Shown here in pieces: positions 1 through 7,871 of a stretch of 64,000 bases of DNA. Numbering within the stretch: position 1 is the stretch's first letter; every line of letters begins with the position of its first letter. Under the pieces are notes generated by a model, which was not told where the DNA came from, searched no databases, and was given only the letters and a program-made list of their open reading frames with translations. The stretch is from Subtercola frigoramans (GTDB taxonomy: Bacteria; Actinomycetota; Actinomycetes; Actinomycetales; Microbacteriaceae), in NCBI RefSeq assembly GCF_016907385.1, contig NZ_JAFBBU010000001.1, forward strand, positions 434,001-498,000, written 5' to 3'. The position numbers and the translations under genes were made by a program.

Positions 1-13
1 TCCGGGTGTCACA

Positions 14-472
14 ATGACGCTCGAGCGCCCCACACCGCGCGAGATGCTCGATGTCGCTCTCGCCGAAGCTGTCACCGGCGCAGGCGAGGGCGGCATCCCG
101 ATCGGTGCAGCCCTGTTCGTCGATGGTGAGTTGCTGGGCTCCGGCCACAACCGCAGGGTGCAGCTCGACAGCCCGATCCACCACGGCGAGACGGATTGCC
201 TGATGAGCGCGGGGCGTCACCCGGCGAGTGTCTACGCGAGGGCGACGATGGTCACCACCTTGTCGCCGTGCGACATGTGCACCGGCGCCATTCTGCTCTA
301 CAAGATCCCGCATGTGGTCATCGGTGAGAACACCACCTTCCTGGGCGGTGAGGAGCTCCTGCGCTCGCGCGGAGTGACGGTGACGGTGCTCGATGATGCT
401 CGGTGCATCGACATGATGACGGCATTCATCGCCGCGAAGCCGGAGCTCTGGCACGAAGACATCAGCGTCTGA
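14..472 (+). CDS. Cytosine/nucleoside deaminase, yeast FCY1-like
   Basis: A 152-residue zinc deaminase of the CDA superfamily, predicted to hydrolyse cytosine (or a related pyrimidine or pterin) to the oxo form in the cytoplasm. The zinc site is visible as HGE at residues 57-59 (ligand H57, proton shuttle E59) and PCDMC at 85-89 (ligands C86 and C89). The stretch around SPCDMCTGAI and the C-terminal tail ending WHEDI resemble yeast cytosine deaminase closely, more than the TadA or CodA types. Length matches the yeast enzyme (about 158 aa). It starts 13 nt into the window, so any upstream partner is not visible. It faces away from the LLM/ABC operon that follows. The fold and chemistry are well supported; the physiological substrate is inferred. 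Confidence 0.88.
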   Translation: MTLERPTPREMLDVALAEAVTGAGEGGIPIGAALFVDGELLGSGHNRRVQLDSPIHHGETDCLMSAGRHPASVYARATMVTTLSPCDMCTGAILLYKIPHVVIGENTTFLGGEELLRSRGVTVTVLDDARCIDMMTAFIAAKPELWHEDISV

Positions 473-545
473 GCTTCGGAACCTGAGCTGCGGCTTCTGG
501 GCTCCGGCCTGGGCTGCGGTTGGCTCGGGCGTCCGGGCTCGGGAC

Positions 546-1937
546 TCAGCTTGGTGAGACGGCCTCGCGGGCGGGCCGGCGGTACGCCCGCCCGGGATGG
601 CCGAAGGGAAGATGGTCGCCGGTTTCGGGAAACAGGCGCGACCGGAGTGTCGAGGCGGCGGCGGGCAGATCGGGTAGCAATCCGCGTCGGCGTAGCTCGG
701 GCACGACGTAGGCGATGAAGTCGGTGTAGGTGCCGGGCGTGATGTGGGGTTGCACCAGGAACCCGTCGGCGCCGACGTGCTCGAGAAAGACCGCCATCTC
801 GTCTGCAATGCCGTCGCCATCGCCGACGAAGACGGTGCCATTGATGCCGTTGTCACGGAATTCCTCGAGGATCTCGCGAGGTGTCTTGCGTGCGCTGGTG
901 CCCGGATGCAGATAGCGGTCCAGCGCCGTCTGGCCCATCTCGGTGTGGAGATCGGGCAACGGCTCGTCGGCCGGAAACGACAGCAGGTCGATTCCCGTCA
1001 GCCAGGTGTAGCTCGTTGAGGCCTGTTCCAGCGTCGCGAACTCGAGCATCGTGGCGCGTTTGGCCGCGGCCTCGTCTGCTGTGGCGCCGACGACGAAGTG
1101 GGCGCCGACGACAAACCGGATGGCGCCGCCCCTGCCGTGCGATTCCGCCCGGGCGCGGATGTCGGCGATCTGCGCGGCGATGAGTTCGGTGTCGCCGCCG
1201 CCGATGAAGACGAGCTCGGCGAACCGGGCCGCGAATTCCCGGCCCGGCCCCGAGGTGCCTGCCTGGAGGATCAGTGGGCTGCGCTGGGGGCCCGGTGGCA
1301 CGCCGAACACACCCCGCGCGCTGAGAAAGACGCCATCGTGTTCGATCTGCGTCACTCGCGAAGGGTCGGCGTAGATTCCGCCCTGCATGTCAGCGATCAC
1401 GGCATCGTCGGCCCACGAACCCTCCCAGAGCTTCAGGCAGATGGTGAGGTGGTCTTCGGCCTGTGCGTAGCGGTCGTCGTGTGCCATCATCTCTTCGCCG
1501 AAGAGAGCGGCCGACGAGGCCTGGGCTGCCCCGGTCACCACGTTCCAGCCGATTCGACCATCGGTCAGGTGATCGAGGGTGCCGTAGCGGCGGGCGATGG
1601 CGGGCGGCCGCTCGACCTGTGTCGAGGAGGTGACCACGATCCCGAGCGAGGTCGTTGCCGCTGCGACCGCAGAGACCAGAGTGATCGGGTCGGCCATCGG
1701 AAGGTTAGTGGCGTCGATCAGTGCTTGGTCGAGGATCTCACCCGAGGCATCGGTGGGGTACCCGTAGGAGTCGGCGAAGAACAGGAAATCGAACCCACCC
1801 TCCTCGAGTTGGCGAGCCATGGTGGTCCAGTATCGCGTCGTGAGATACCCGAGCGACGTGTTGTCGGGATGCCGCCAGCTCACGCCGACGGTGCCATTGG
1901 GGTTCATGATCTGAAATGCACCGAGAATGATGCTCAT
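546..1937 (-). CDS. LLM-class flavin monooxygenase, NtaA/SnaA/DszA type
   Basis: A 463-residue luciferase-fold monooxygenase of the nitrilotriacetate monooxygenase component A family (NtaA, SnaA, SoxA, DszA), which uses FMNH2 supplied by a separate reductase to oxidise C-N or C-S substrates. Recognisable features are the N-terminal MNPNGTVGVSWRHPDN region, the FLFFADSYGY strand and a GRIGWNVVTG motif near residue 130, all typical of this branch. Its ATG overlaps the stop of the ABC ATPase gene (ATGA), so it is the third gene of a permease-ATPase-monooxygenase operon. The context suggests that the imported compound is the substrate; sulfonates, aminopolycarboxylates or heteroaromatics are all possible. 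No flavin reductase gene is adjacent. Confidence 0.9.
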   Translation of the reverse strand: MSIILGAFQIMNPNGTVGVSWRHPDNTSLGYLTTRYWTTMARQLEEGGFDFLFFADSYGYPTDASGEILDQALIDATNLPMADPITLVSAVAAATTSLGIVVTSSTQVERPPAIARRYGTLDHLTDGRIGWNVVTGAAQASSAALFGEEMMAHDDRYAQAEDHLTICLKLWEGSWADDAVIADMQGGIYADPSRVTQIEHDGVFLSARGVFGVPPGPQRSPLILQAGTSGPGREFAARFAELVFIGGGDTELIAAQIADIRARAESHGRGGAIRFVVGAHFVVGATADEAAAKRATMLEFATLEQASTSYTWLTGIDLLSFPADEPLPDLHTEMGQTALDRYLHPGTSARKTPREILEEFRDNGINGTVFVGDGDGIADEMAVFLEHVGADGFLVQPHITPGTYTDFIAYVVPELRRRGLLPDLPAAASTLRSRLFPETGDHLPFGHPGRAYRRPAREAVSPS

Positions 1938-2716
1938 TGTGTTGCCTTCTGGCGGAGGCCGCCGTGGGTGAGCTCAGCAAGGAGGAGTCGCTCATCGTGA
2001 GTGAATGCCTCGGTTTCGAGGTACGACAGGTCGCGGGGCCGGGGCGCTGGCTGTTCGAGCACCATCTGCACCCTGGCCGGCCGATCGGAGAGCACGTAGA
2101 CGCGGTCGGAGAGAAAGAGCGCTTCAGGCACGTCGTGCGTGATGAGCACCACGGTCAGGCCCTGTTCGACGCTGAGCTCTGACAGCCAGAACTGCAGTTC
2201 GGTGCGAGTCAGGTAGTCGAGGGCGCCGAAGGGCTCGTCGAGGAGCAGCAGGGGGCGCTGCTGCACGACCGTTCTCATCAGTGCAACACGCTGTCGCATG
2301 CCGCCTGACAACTCGAATGGATAAGCCTTCTCGCGACCTTCGAGCCGGAACGTCGAGAGAAGTTGGCGAACCCGATCGCGTGCCTCGCGTTTACGCGTTC
2401 CACCGAGAACGAGGCCCAGTGCCGCGTTGTCTTCGACGGTCAGCCAGGGCATCAACAGATCCTTCTGCGGCATGTATGCCGAGAACGGCGTCTTGGGCTG
2501 GCGGGAGCCGAGGAACCTCACGGACCCGCTTGTCGGGCGCAGCTGCTCAGCCAGGATGTTGAACAGCGTGGACTTACCAGAGCCGCTCGGGCCGATCACC
2601 GAGACAAATTCTCCCGTGCCGACCTGCAGGCTGATCTCGTCGATGACGGAGATGGTTCCGCGACGTGTGCTGAAGCTCTTCGAAATGCCGTCGACCACCA
2701 GCAGGGGTTCGATCAT
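1934..2716 (-). CDS. ABC transporter ATP-binding protein, SsuB/TauB type
   Basis: A 260-residue cytoplasmic ATPase of a nitrate/sulfonate/taurine-type importer. Walker A GPSGSGKS is at residues 42-49, the Q-loop glutamine near 84, the signature LSGGMRQR at 136-143, Walker B LLLLDE at 156-161, and the H-loop histidine in LITHDVPEA. The start was set at the ATG that overlaps the permease stop (ATGA); the reading frame stays open 96 codons further upstream, but that stretch lies inside the permease gene and has no family similarity. It works with the permease immediately upstream and probably with the lipoprotein at 4689. The substrate cannot be read from the ATPase. Confidence 0.93.
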   Translation of the reverse strand: MIEPLLVVDGISKSFSTRRGTISVIDEISLQVGTGEFVSVIGPSGSGKSTLFNILAEQLRPTSGSVRFLGSRQPKTPFSAYMPQKDLLMPWLTVEDNAALGLVLGGTRKREARDRVRQLLSTFRLEGREKAYPFELSGGMRQRVALMRTVVQQRPLLLLDEPFGALDYLTRTELQFWLSELSVEQGLTVVLITHDVPEALFLSDRVYVLSDRPARVQMVLEQPAPRPRDLSYLETEAFTHDERLLLAELTHGGLRQKATQ

Positions 2717-3573
2717 CGCTGCGCCGCCTTTCTGCGTCGTTCCCAGGGCAGGAGCGCCCACTCCAGGAGATAGGTGAGTGCGAACAGAGCGAGCCCGATG
2801 ACGATGCTCACAAACACAGCGGCGAACACCAGGTCGGTGCGATAGAGGTTCTTCTGGGTCTGCATGAAGATTCCCAGCCCGGCTCTCGCGCCGACATATT
2901 CGCTGAAGATTGCCGCCACGACGATGAAGCTCGTCGTGATGCGGAGGCCGGTGATCGCTGCCGGCAGTGCGGTGGGTATTCGAAGTCGCAGGAACACCTT
3001 CCACGGCGACGCACCCATGGATCGCATCAGGGCATCCGCGTCTGGATCGGCAGAGAGCAACCCCTGGAGCGTTGCGATGGTGAGCGGAAGCATGCTGACG
3101 ATTGCGACGAGTCCGACCTTCGGTGCTGCTTCGAAACCGAACCAGATCACCACGAGCGGGGCCAAGACGATGATGGGCACCGACTGGGCTGCGATGAGAA
3201 GGGGAAGCACGGTCTGCCTCAGCGGCGCAACGAAGGCAAGAACCGAAGCCACGAGCATCGCCGCCGCAACGGCGAAGAGCAGGCCGAAGATGGTGATCTG
3301 CAGCGTGGCGAGGGTGGCTGTGCCGATCGCCTCCCGCGCCGCCCAGCCGCTCGTAGCGATGCGGATCGGCGACGGCAATACCGTGGGGTCGAGATTCGTC
3401 GACCCTGTTGCGACCTGCCAGATCGCCAGGAGCACGATGACCGCTGCGACGGGCAACACCACGCGCATGACCGGCCCGGAGCCGAACGATGCGCCGGGTG
3501 GTCGATCGCGCTGCGGTCGGTCGACAGCAGGCGGAGTCGCAGAGGCGGCGTCATATGGTGCTGTAAGCGTCAT
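2713..3573 (-). CDS. ABC transporter permease, SsuC/TauC type
   Basis: A 286-residue inner-membrane permease of the BPD_transp_1 fold with about six hydrophobic helices. The cytoplasmic EAA-like loop is visible as LMRSMGASPWKVFLRLRIP, where the ATPase docks. The start is placed at the ATG giving MTLTAPYD; the frame continues 62 codons upstream, but that extension is arginine/histidine-rich and non-membrane. It is the first gene of the operon, divergent from the AsnC-type regulator, with 125 bp between the two starts. The family imports sulfonates, taurine, nitrate, thiamine precursors or aromatic sulfur compounds. Pairing with an NtaA-like monooxygenase suggests a sulfur- or nitrogen-containing organic solute. 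Confidence 0.92.
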   Translation of the reverse strand: MTLTAPYDAASATPPAVDRPQRDRPPGASFGSGPVMRVVLPVAAVIVLLAIWQVATGSTNLDPTVLPSPIRIATSGWAAREAIGTATLATLQITIFGLLFAVAAAMLVASVLAFVAPLRQTVLPLLIAAQSVPIIVLAPLVVIWFGFEAAPKVGLVAIVSMLPLTIATLQGLLSADPDADALMRSMGASPWKVFLRLRIPTALPAAITGLRITTSFIVVAAIFSEYVGARAGLGIFMQTQKNLYRTDLVFAAVFVSIVIGLALFALTYLLEWALLPWERRRKAAQR

Positions 3574-3698
3574 GGCTTCATAAAACACGGAAAATGTGAC
3601 GGCGGCGGGCGTTCCATGTTTCGGGCATGTAAACGTTGGTCGCTCGGCTCGGAGACCCGACTGCCGGATCGTGACACAATGTCGCTGGTGAGGCGACG

Positions 3699-4613
3699 AT
3701 GACAGACGACGAAATCGACGCCACGATCCTGGAGATCCTGATCGACGATGGTCGGGCATCCGGTAGCGAGGTCGTGAGGCGAGTTGATGCGCCGGCGTGG
3801 AGGGTGCGCAGTCGACTCGCTTCGCTGCTGGGTACAGAAGGCATGCGGGTCACCGCCTTCATCGACCCGGTGCTCATCGGGCGACCCATCGTCGCCATGC
3901 TCGACATCTCCTCTGACGACCCAGGGGCGTTGCCCGACATCCTGAGCGGATTGGACGGCGTCGCGTGGATCGCCCGCTGTGAATCGGGGCGGGTCTACGC
4001 GCAGGTGAGTATGGCGAGTACGCGCGACCTGATGCTCCTGCTCGACGATCACGTGCGGGCGATACCGGCAGTGAGTCGAGTCGCGACGAACCTGCTGCTC
4101 AAGGGGGTCACGCGACCCCTGCGGGGGTCGGCCCAGGGGGAGCCCGCGAGGCCGTTCACCTTTCTCGGGGGGTCTCCCGTGCAGATCGACGACATCGATC
4201 GCCTGATGATCGTGACCCTGCAGCGTGACGGCCGCACTCCCTTCACTGAACTCTCGAGCCTGACGGGCCTTTCAGTGCCGGCAGTCCGCCAGCGGTTCCA
4301 GCGCCTCGTTCGCACCGGAACCCTGTCGGTCGTCGCGCGGCCCTGGCCCTCGATGCTCGGCCGCATGTGCACTGCCCACCTCGCCGTGCGCACGATCGGC
4401 AAGACGGCCCCGCTGGTCGAGGTGCTCGCTGTACTGCCTGACGTGACCTTCGTGGCCGAGTGCGCTGGTGACGCCGACCTGCTCATCGAGGTCTCGTCTG
4501 CGAACAGGGAACGACTCGAGACACAGGCGGCGATCATCCGGGGCCTGCCCGGGGTGGGCCGGGTCATCGTCGACCCCCACGTGGATGTGCGAGCCACGGT
4601 GCCGCACTTCTGA
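3699..4613 (+). CDS. Double-length Lrp/AsnC family regulator
   Basis: A 304-residue regulator built as two AsnC units in one chain. The first winged HTH covers about residues 1-50 (ILEILIDDGRASGSEV) followed by a ligand-sensing RAM-like domain; the second HTH begins near 165 (IDRLMIVTLQRDGRTP, with a clear helix-turn-helix in LTGLSVPAVRQRFQRL), followed by a second sensing domain. Ordinary Lrp/AsnC proteins are about 150 residues, so this is a tandem form. A GGTGAGG ribosome-binding sequence precedes the ATG. Its position between the ABC/monooxygenase operon (divergent) and the binding-protein gene (downstream, same strand) makes it the likely local regulator of the uptake system. Confidence 0.88.
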   Translation: MTDDEIDATILEILIDDGRASGSEVVRRVDAPAWRVRSRLASLLGTEGMRVTAFIDPVLIGRPIVAMLDISSDDPGALPDILSGLDGVAWIARCESGRVYAQVSMASTRDLMLLLDDHVRAIPAVSRVATNLLLKGVTRPLRGSAQGEPARPFTFLGGSPVQIDDIDRLMIVTLQRDGRTPFTELSSLTGLSVPAVRQRFQRLVRTGTLSVVARPWPSMLGRMCTAHLAVRTIGKTAPLVEVLAVLPDVTFVAECAGDADLLIEVSSANRERLETQAAIIRGLPGVGRVIVDPHVDVRATVPHF

Positions 4614-4627
4614 GCGAGGCGCCTTAA

Positions 4628-4643
4628 TTTCACAAGATTGAAA
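4628..4643 (+). promoter_or_regulatory. AT-rich inverted repeat before the binding-protein gene
   Basis: TTTCA-N6-TGAAA forms a perfect 5-bp inverted repeat in an AT-rich gap 46 nt before the lipoprotein start. Its right part, CAAGATTGAA (4633-4642), recurs as CAAAATTGAA at 5871-5880 before the next monooxygenase. This may be the operator of the neighbouring AsnC-type regulator; that link is inference. Confidence 0.35.
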
Positions 4644-4688
4644 CATGATCGTGCCTTTCGCAACATAACTTGCGACTTAGATGGACCC

Positions 4689-5750
4689 ATGTCACTTCGT
4701 TCATCATTGCGTTCGCCCCGTTCCCGGCGCCTGTCCCGAGGCCTCATCGCCGCCGCCGTTGCCACGACTGTCGCCGTCACCGCAGGCTGTACCAGCAGCG
4801 GTTCCAGCGATTCCGGGTCGTCGACCCCGGGCATGACCACCGTCAGCTTCGCGCTGAGCTACATTCCAGACCCATCGCTGAACGGGCTCTCGTACGCCAT
4901 CGACCAGGGGTGGTTCGCCGAGCAGGGAATCACGGTCGACATCGTGCCCTTCGGCAGTTCACCGGCCGAGACGCTGGTGTCCACCGGCGTCGCAGACCTG
5001 GGGTTCGGTAGCGACATTCGCTCTGTACTCATAGCCCAGGCCGCGGGCGCCGACGTGAAGTCGTTCTTCACGACGTACCAGCACGTGCCGTATTCGCTGA
5101 CGGTGCTGGCCGACTCGAGCTACAACCGGCCTGCCGATCTCGCCGGTACCACCTTCGGCACATTCGGCTCTCCGTCTGAAGTCGCTGTCGCCGACGACAT
5201 GATCACGGCAGATGGCGGATCGAAGGGCGTCGAGCCGGTGACCCTCAGTACCGACATCTACTCGGCCCTCAGCCAGGGGCGCGTGGACTCGACGCTCTCG
5301 TTCCCCGGCGACGCGTTCGCCATCGAGCAGACCGGGCACAAGGTCCGCACCTGGAGCACGACAGACTTCGGTCTGCCCGACACCTACAGTGGGTTGCTGC
5401 TGAGTTCGACGAAATACGCGGATGCCCACCCCGACATCGTCAGGAAGTTCACCCAGGTCATGCAGAGGGGCTACGAAGCCGCCTTGTCAGACCCCGCAGC
5501 GGCAAATGCGGCCGTGCTCAAGCAGTTCCCGAACGACCTCAGTGCTGATCTGGTCGACTACGTCAGCAAAATTCAGAACGCCAGCCTGATTCCCGGCCCG
5601 ACCGGCGTGGTGGGGTTCCAGTCGGCCGACATCTGGCAGCAGAATGCTGACTGGCTGATCAAGCATGGCCTGCTGGTCGACGCGAACGGCCAGACGCTCA
5701 GCACCTTCGACACCTCGCCCCTGTTCACCATCGACGATCTGACCAAGTAG
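4689..5750 (+). CDS. ABC substrate-binding lipoprotein, NMT1/THI5-like
   Basis: A 353-residue extracytoplasmic solute-binding protein. The N-terminus has an arginine-rich n-region, a hydrophobic stretch at about residues 19-30 and a lipobox-like TAGC ending at C34, followed by a Ser/Gly-rich linker, so it should be lipid-anchored on the outside of the membrane. The mature part has the NMT1/THI5/SsuA architecture (YIPDPSLNGLSYAIDQGWF, then GVADLGFGSD). The start was chosen at MSLRSS because 17 further upstream codons lack signal-peptide character. It probably delivers substrate to the permease and ATPase at 1934-3573, which lie on the other side of the AsnC-type gene. The substrate is unknown. 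Confidence 0.88.
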   Translation: MSLRSSLRSPRSRRLSRGLIAAAVATTVAVTAGCTSSGSSDSGSSTPGMTTVSFALSYIPDPSLNGLSYAIDQGWFAEQGITVDIVPFGSSPAETLVSTGVADLGFGSDIRSVLIAQAAGADVKSFFTTYQHVPYSLTVLADSSYNRPADLAGTTFGTFGSPSEVAVADDMITADGGSKGVEPVTLSTDIYSALSQGRVDSTLSFPGDAFAIEQTGHKVRTWSTTDFGLPDTYSGLLLSSTKYADAHPDIVRKFTQVMQRGYEAALSDPAAANAAVLKQFPNDLSADLVDYVSKIQNASLIPGPTGVVGFQSADIWQQNADWLIKHGLLVDANGQTLSTFDTSPLFTIDDLTK

Positions 5751-5765
5751 CACAATCGCGACGGC

Positions 5766-5805
5766 CGACGGCTCCCCGGAACTGATCTGATCCAGGGAGC
5801 CGTCG
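5766..5805 (+). terminator. Hairpin after the binding-protein gene
   Basis: CGACGGCTCCC (5766-5776) pairs perfectly with GGGAGCCGTCG (5795-5805), an 11-bp stem with an 18-nt loop, 15 nt after the lipoprotein stop. A T-rich but interrupted stretch follows. It probably ends that transcript and isolates the next monooxygenase gene. Confidence 0.7.
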
Positions 5806-5870
5806 TTCTGTTCCAGCGCGCACGTCATCGAGGAGCGTCCAATCGTCCGTGCCGTCAGAGTCCACTGTTC

Positions 5871-5880
5871 CAAAATTGAA
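5871..5880 (+). promoter_or_regulatory. Second CAARATTGAA motif before an LLM gene
   Basis: CAAAATTGAA sits inside GTTCCAAAATTGAAC, which has GTTC/GAAC ends, about 107 nt before the start at 5987. It matches 9 of 10 bases of the motif at 4633. A partial match, AAATTGAACAC, also occurs at 13330-13340. This is a possible shared operator, supported only by similarity. Confidence 0.3.
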
Positions 5881-5986
5881 CACTCGCGTTCAGTGTCGCT
5901 CTGCCGTCGTAGCCTCAGAATTCCCGGCGTATCGCGTCACCCACGCGGGCTGCGGTGCGCCTTCGCCACTGAGTTAGAGGACAACG

Positions 5987-7015
5987 ATGTCTATTCCCAC
6001 ATTCGGTCTCTGGTACGACTTCCGTAACCCCGAGCACTGGGCGCAACCGATCGGTGCGCTCTACCGTGACACGATCGACCAGGCGGTCTGGTCCGAACAG
6101 CTGGGCTTCGGTTCGGCCTGGCTGAGCGAGCATCACTTCGCGCCCGACGACTACGCGTCGTCGCCCCTCATCATGGCTGCCGCCATCGGTGCTCGCACCA
6201 CCACGTTGCGGGTGGCGACGAACATCGTCGTGGCGGCGCTGCACAACCCGATCCGGCTGGCCGAAGATGCCAATGCCCTCTCTCTCATCACCGACGGGCG
6301 CTTCGATCTTGGCGTGGGCCTGGGGTACAACGAGCGCGAATTCACCTCGTTCGGTCGAGTGCGCAAGCAGCGCCCGAGCCTCCTCGAAGACGCGATCGCC
6401 ATCATTCGCACGGCGTGGAGCGGCAGCGATGCCGGCTATGAAGGCACGAGACTGTCGATGCCGGCAGTCAAGGTCACCCCGGTGGCAGAGAAGACTCCGC
6501 GCATGCCGATCGGCGCCGTTGCTCCCAAGGGCATCGAGCGTGCCGCACGCCTCGGCGACGGCGTGATCACCCTCTCGAACGAGAGCATCCCTGTCTACCT
6601 CGACGCGCTCATCGCCAATGGCAAGTCCCTCGACGAAGGGGCGGTCTACGCCAGCCAGTGGGTGGTTGTCGCCGATGACCCCGAGAAGGAGTGGAGCCGT
6701 ATCGGTGAGAACGTGCTCTACCAGGTGAACAAGTACATCGAATGGGGTTCGTTCGAAGGCTCTGGTGTGCCCGACCACTTCGATGCACCGGATGACCTGC
6801 TCGACTTCGGCGTCTACCAGCTGTGGGACGGCGCGAAGGCCGTCGACGAGCTCGTCTCGCTCTCGCAGCGGTTCCCGCAGATCCGCGACTTCCACTTCTG
6901 GGCGCAGTTCCCGGGCGAGACCGTCGAATCCGGCTCTGCCCGCATCCAGTACATCGCCGACCGGGTCATTCCGGAGGTCACGCGCCAGCTCACGGCAGCG
7001 CCGGTGGCTGTGTGA
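5987..7015 (+). CDS. LLM-class flavin-dependent oxidoreductase, luciferase-like
   Basis: A 342-residue bacterial-luciferase-fold enzyme. Typical elements are the N-terminal FGLWYDFRNP, the GFGSAWLSEHHF strand and motif near residue 40, the ITDGRFDLGVGLGYNEREF flavin-site segment near 110, and GAVAPKGIERAARLGDG. These place it among FMN- or F420-using monooxygenases; the sequence alone does not settle which cofactor. A GAGG ribosome-binding sequence stands 8 nt before ATG. It has hairpins on both sides (5766-5805 and 7035-7078), so it is probably its own transcription unit, although it shares an upstream motif with the binding-protein gene and may act on the same imported compound. Confidence 0.87.
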   Translation: MSIPTFGLWYDFRNPEHWAQPIGALYRDTIDQAVWSEQLGFGSAWLSEHHFAPDDYASSPLIMAAAIGARTTTLRVATNIVVAALHNPIRLAEDANALSLITDGRFDLGVGLGYNEREFTSFGRVRKQRPSLLEDAIAIIRTAWSGSDAGYEGTRLSMPAVKVTPVAEKTPRMPIGAVAPKGIERAARLGDGVITLSNESIPVYLDALIANGKSLDEGAVYASQWVVVADDPEKEWSRIGENVLYQVNKYIEWGSFEGSGVPDHFDAPDDLLDFGVYQLWDGAKAVDELVSLSQRFPQIRDFHFWAQFPGETVESGSARIQYIADRVIPEVTRQLTAAPVAV

Positions 7016-7034
7016 CAGACGTTCGATGAATGAG

Positions 7035-7078
7035 CGGATGCCCGGCTGAGCGAACCCGAACGCCCAGCCGGGCATCCG
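7035..7078 (+). terminator. Strong hairpin terminator
   Basis: CGGATGCCCGGCTG (7035-7048) and CAGCCGGGCATCCG (7065-7078) form a perfect 14-bp stem with a 16-nt loop, 19 nt after the monooxygenase stop. There is no U-tract, as is common for high-GC actinobacterial terminators. Confidence 0.8.
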
Positions 7079-7148
7079 TGCGTCTGGCTGTGGTGCTCGC
7101 GCATCGCCCGAAATCGTCTGCCTGAGATCTGTCCTGTGAGAAATTTCC

Positions 7149-7185
7149 CTACAAGGTTGTAGCAACAACTAAATAGGAGTATGGT
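7149..7185 (+). promoter_or_regulatory. Promoter with overlapping palindromic operator
   Basis: CTACAAGGTTGTAG (7149-7162) is a palindrome with 6-bp arms. Its right arm TTGTAG (7157-7162) can serve as a -35 box, 17 bp before TATGGT (7180-7185) as a -10 box. Transcription would then begin near 7192, which favours the downstream start codon at 7226. No regulator gene is adjacent; a MarR- or HxlR-type repressor would fit. Confidence 0.55.
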
Positions 7186-7225
7186 TGTGTCTACAAGCAA
7201 ACTTCGCAACACGAAAGGACAGGTC

Positions 7226-7801
7226 ATGACCACGTTCACGATCATCGGTAAAGGTTCAATGGGCGACGCGATCGGCGGAGTTCTCGCCGCGGGCGGCAGC
7301 AGTGTCAGCTACGTGACGAAAGAAGACACCAACGCTTCGATCGCCGGCGACATCGTCATTCTGGCGGTACCGTACCCCGCTCTCGCCGGTATCGTCGAGG
7401 CCTATGGCGCCCAGCTCGCCGGCAAGACCGTCGTCGACATCACCAACCCGCTCGACTTCTCGACCTTCGACTCCCTGGTCGTCGCAGCTGACGGTTCGGC
7501 TGCGGCCGAGCTCCAGGCGAAGCTGCCCGAGAGCCACGTTCTGAAGGCGTTCAACACGACCTTCGCTGCCACCCTCGCCACCAAGCAGCTCGGCGCAGTA
7601 CAGACCACCGTGCTCGTCGCGGGCGATGACGCGGCCGCCAAGAACGCCCTGGTCGCCGCGATCGTCGCCGGTGGCGTCGGCGCCATCGACGCCGGTGCGC
7701 TCACGCGCGCTCGTGAGCTCGAGGCCCTCGGCTTCCTGCAGCTCACGCTCGCCGCGAGCGAGAAGATCGGCTGGAACGCCGGCTTCGCCGTCATCCGCTG
7801 A
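7226..7801 (+). CDS. NAD(P)-binding protein, F420H2:NADP reductase-like
   Basis: A 191-residue Rossmann protein resembling the NADPH-dependent F420 reductase (Fno)/F420-binding oxidoreductase family. The dinucleotide motif GKGSMG is at residues 8-13, a second strand ends DIVILAVPYPAL, and VVDITNPLDF and LPESHVLKAFNT are characteristic of this family. The start at 7226 was chosen because AAAGGACAGGTC precedes it at normal spacing and the candidate promoter overlaps the earlier in-frame ATG at 7181. It is first in a run with a CatE-like dioxygenase, a hydrolase and an LLM oxidoreductase. It may supply reduced cofactor for the last of these, which would imply F420 use; that is inference. Confidence 0.82.
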   Translation: MTTFTIIGKGSMGDAIGGVLAAGGSSVSYVTKEDTNASIAGDIVILAVPYPALAGIVEAYGAQLAGKTVVDITNPLDFSTFDSLVVAADGSAAAELQAKLPESHVLKAFNTTFAATLATKQLGAVQTTVLVAGDDAAAKNALVAAIVAGGVGAIDAGALTRARELEALGFLQLTLAASEKIGWNAGFAVIR

Positions 7802-7815
7802 GACTGATTCACCGC

Positions 7816-7843
7816 GGGGTGCAGGGCTGGTGCCCTGCACCCC
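7816..7843 (+). terminator. Intercistronic hairpin
   Basis: GGGGTGCAGGGC (7816-7827) and GCCCTGCACCCC (7832-7843) make a perfect 12-bp stem with a TGGT loop between the Rossmann gene and the dioxygenase gene, 28 nt before the next start. It could be an attenuating terminator or an RNA-stability element that sets unequal expression in the operon. Confidence 0.65.
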
Positions 7844-7871
7844 GACCACTTACTGAGAGAAACGGATCATC

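Noticed and set aside
1098..2000. 300-codon plus-strand open frame
   Set aside because: Antisense to the NtaA-like gene; no motif, and the real gene has clear family features.
5915..7168. 417-codon open frame on the minus strand
   Set aside because: Antisense to the LLM monooxygenase at 5987-7015; rich in Arg, Asp and His with no family similarity, as expected from GC-biased codons read backwards.
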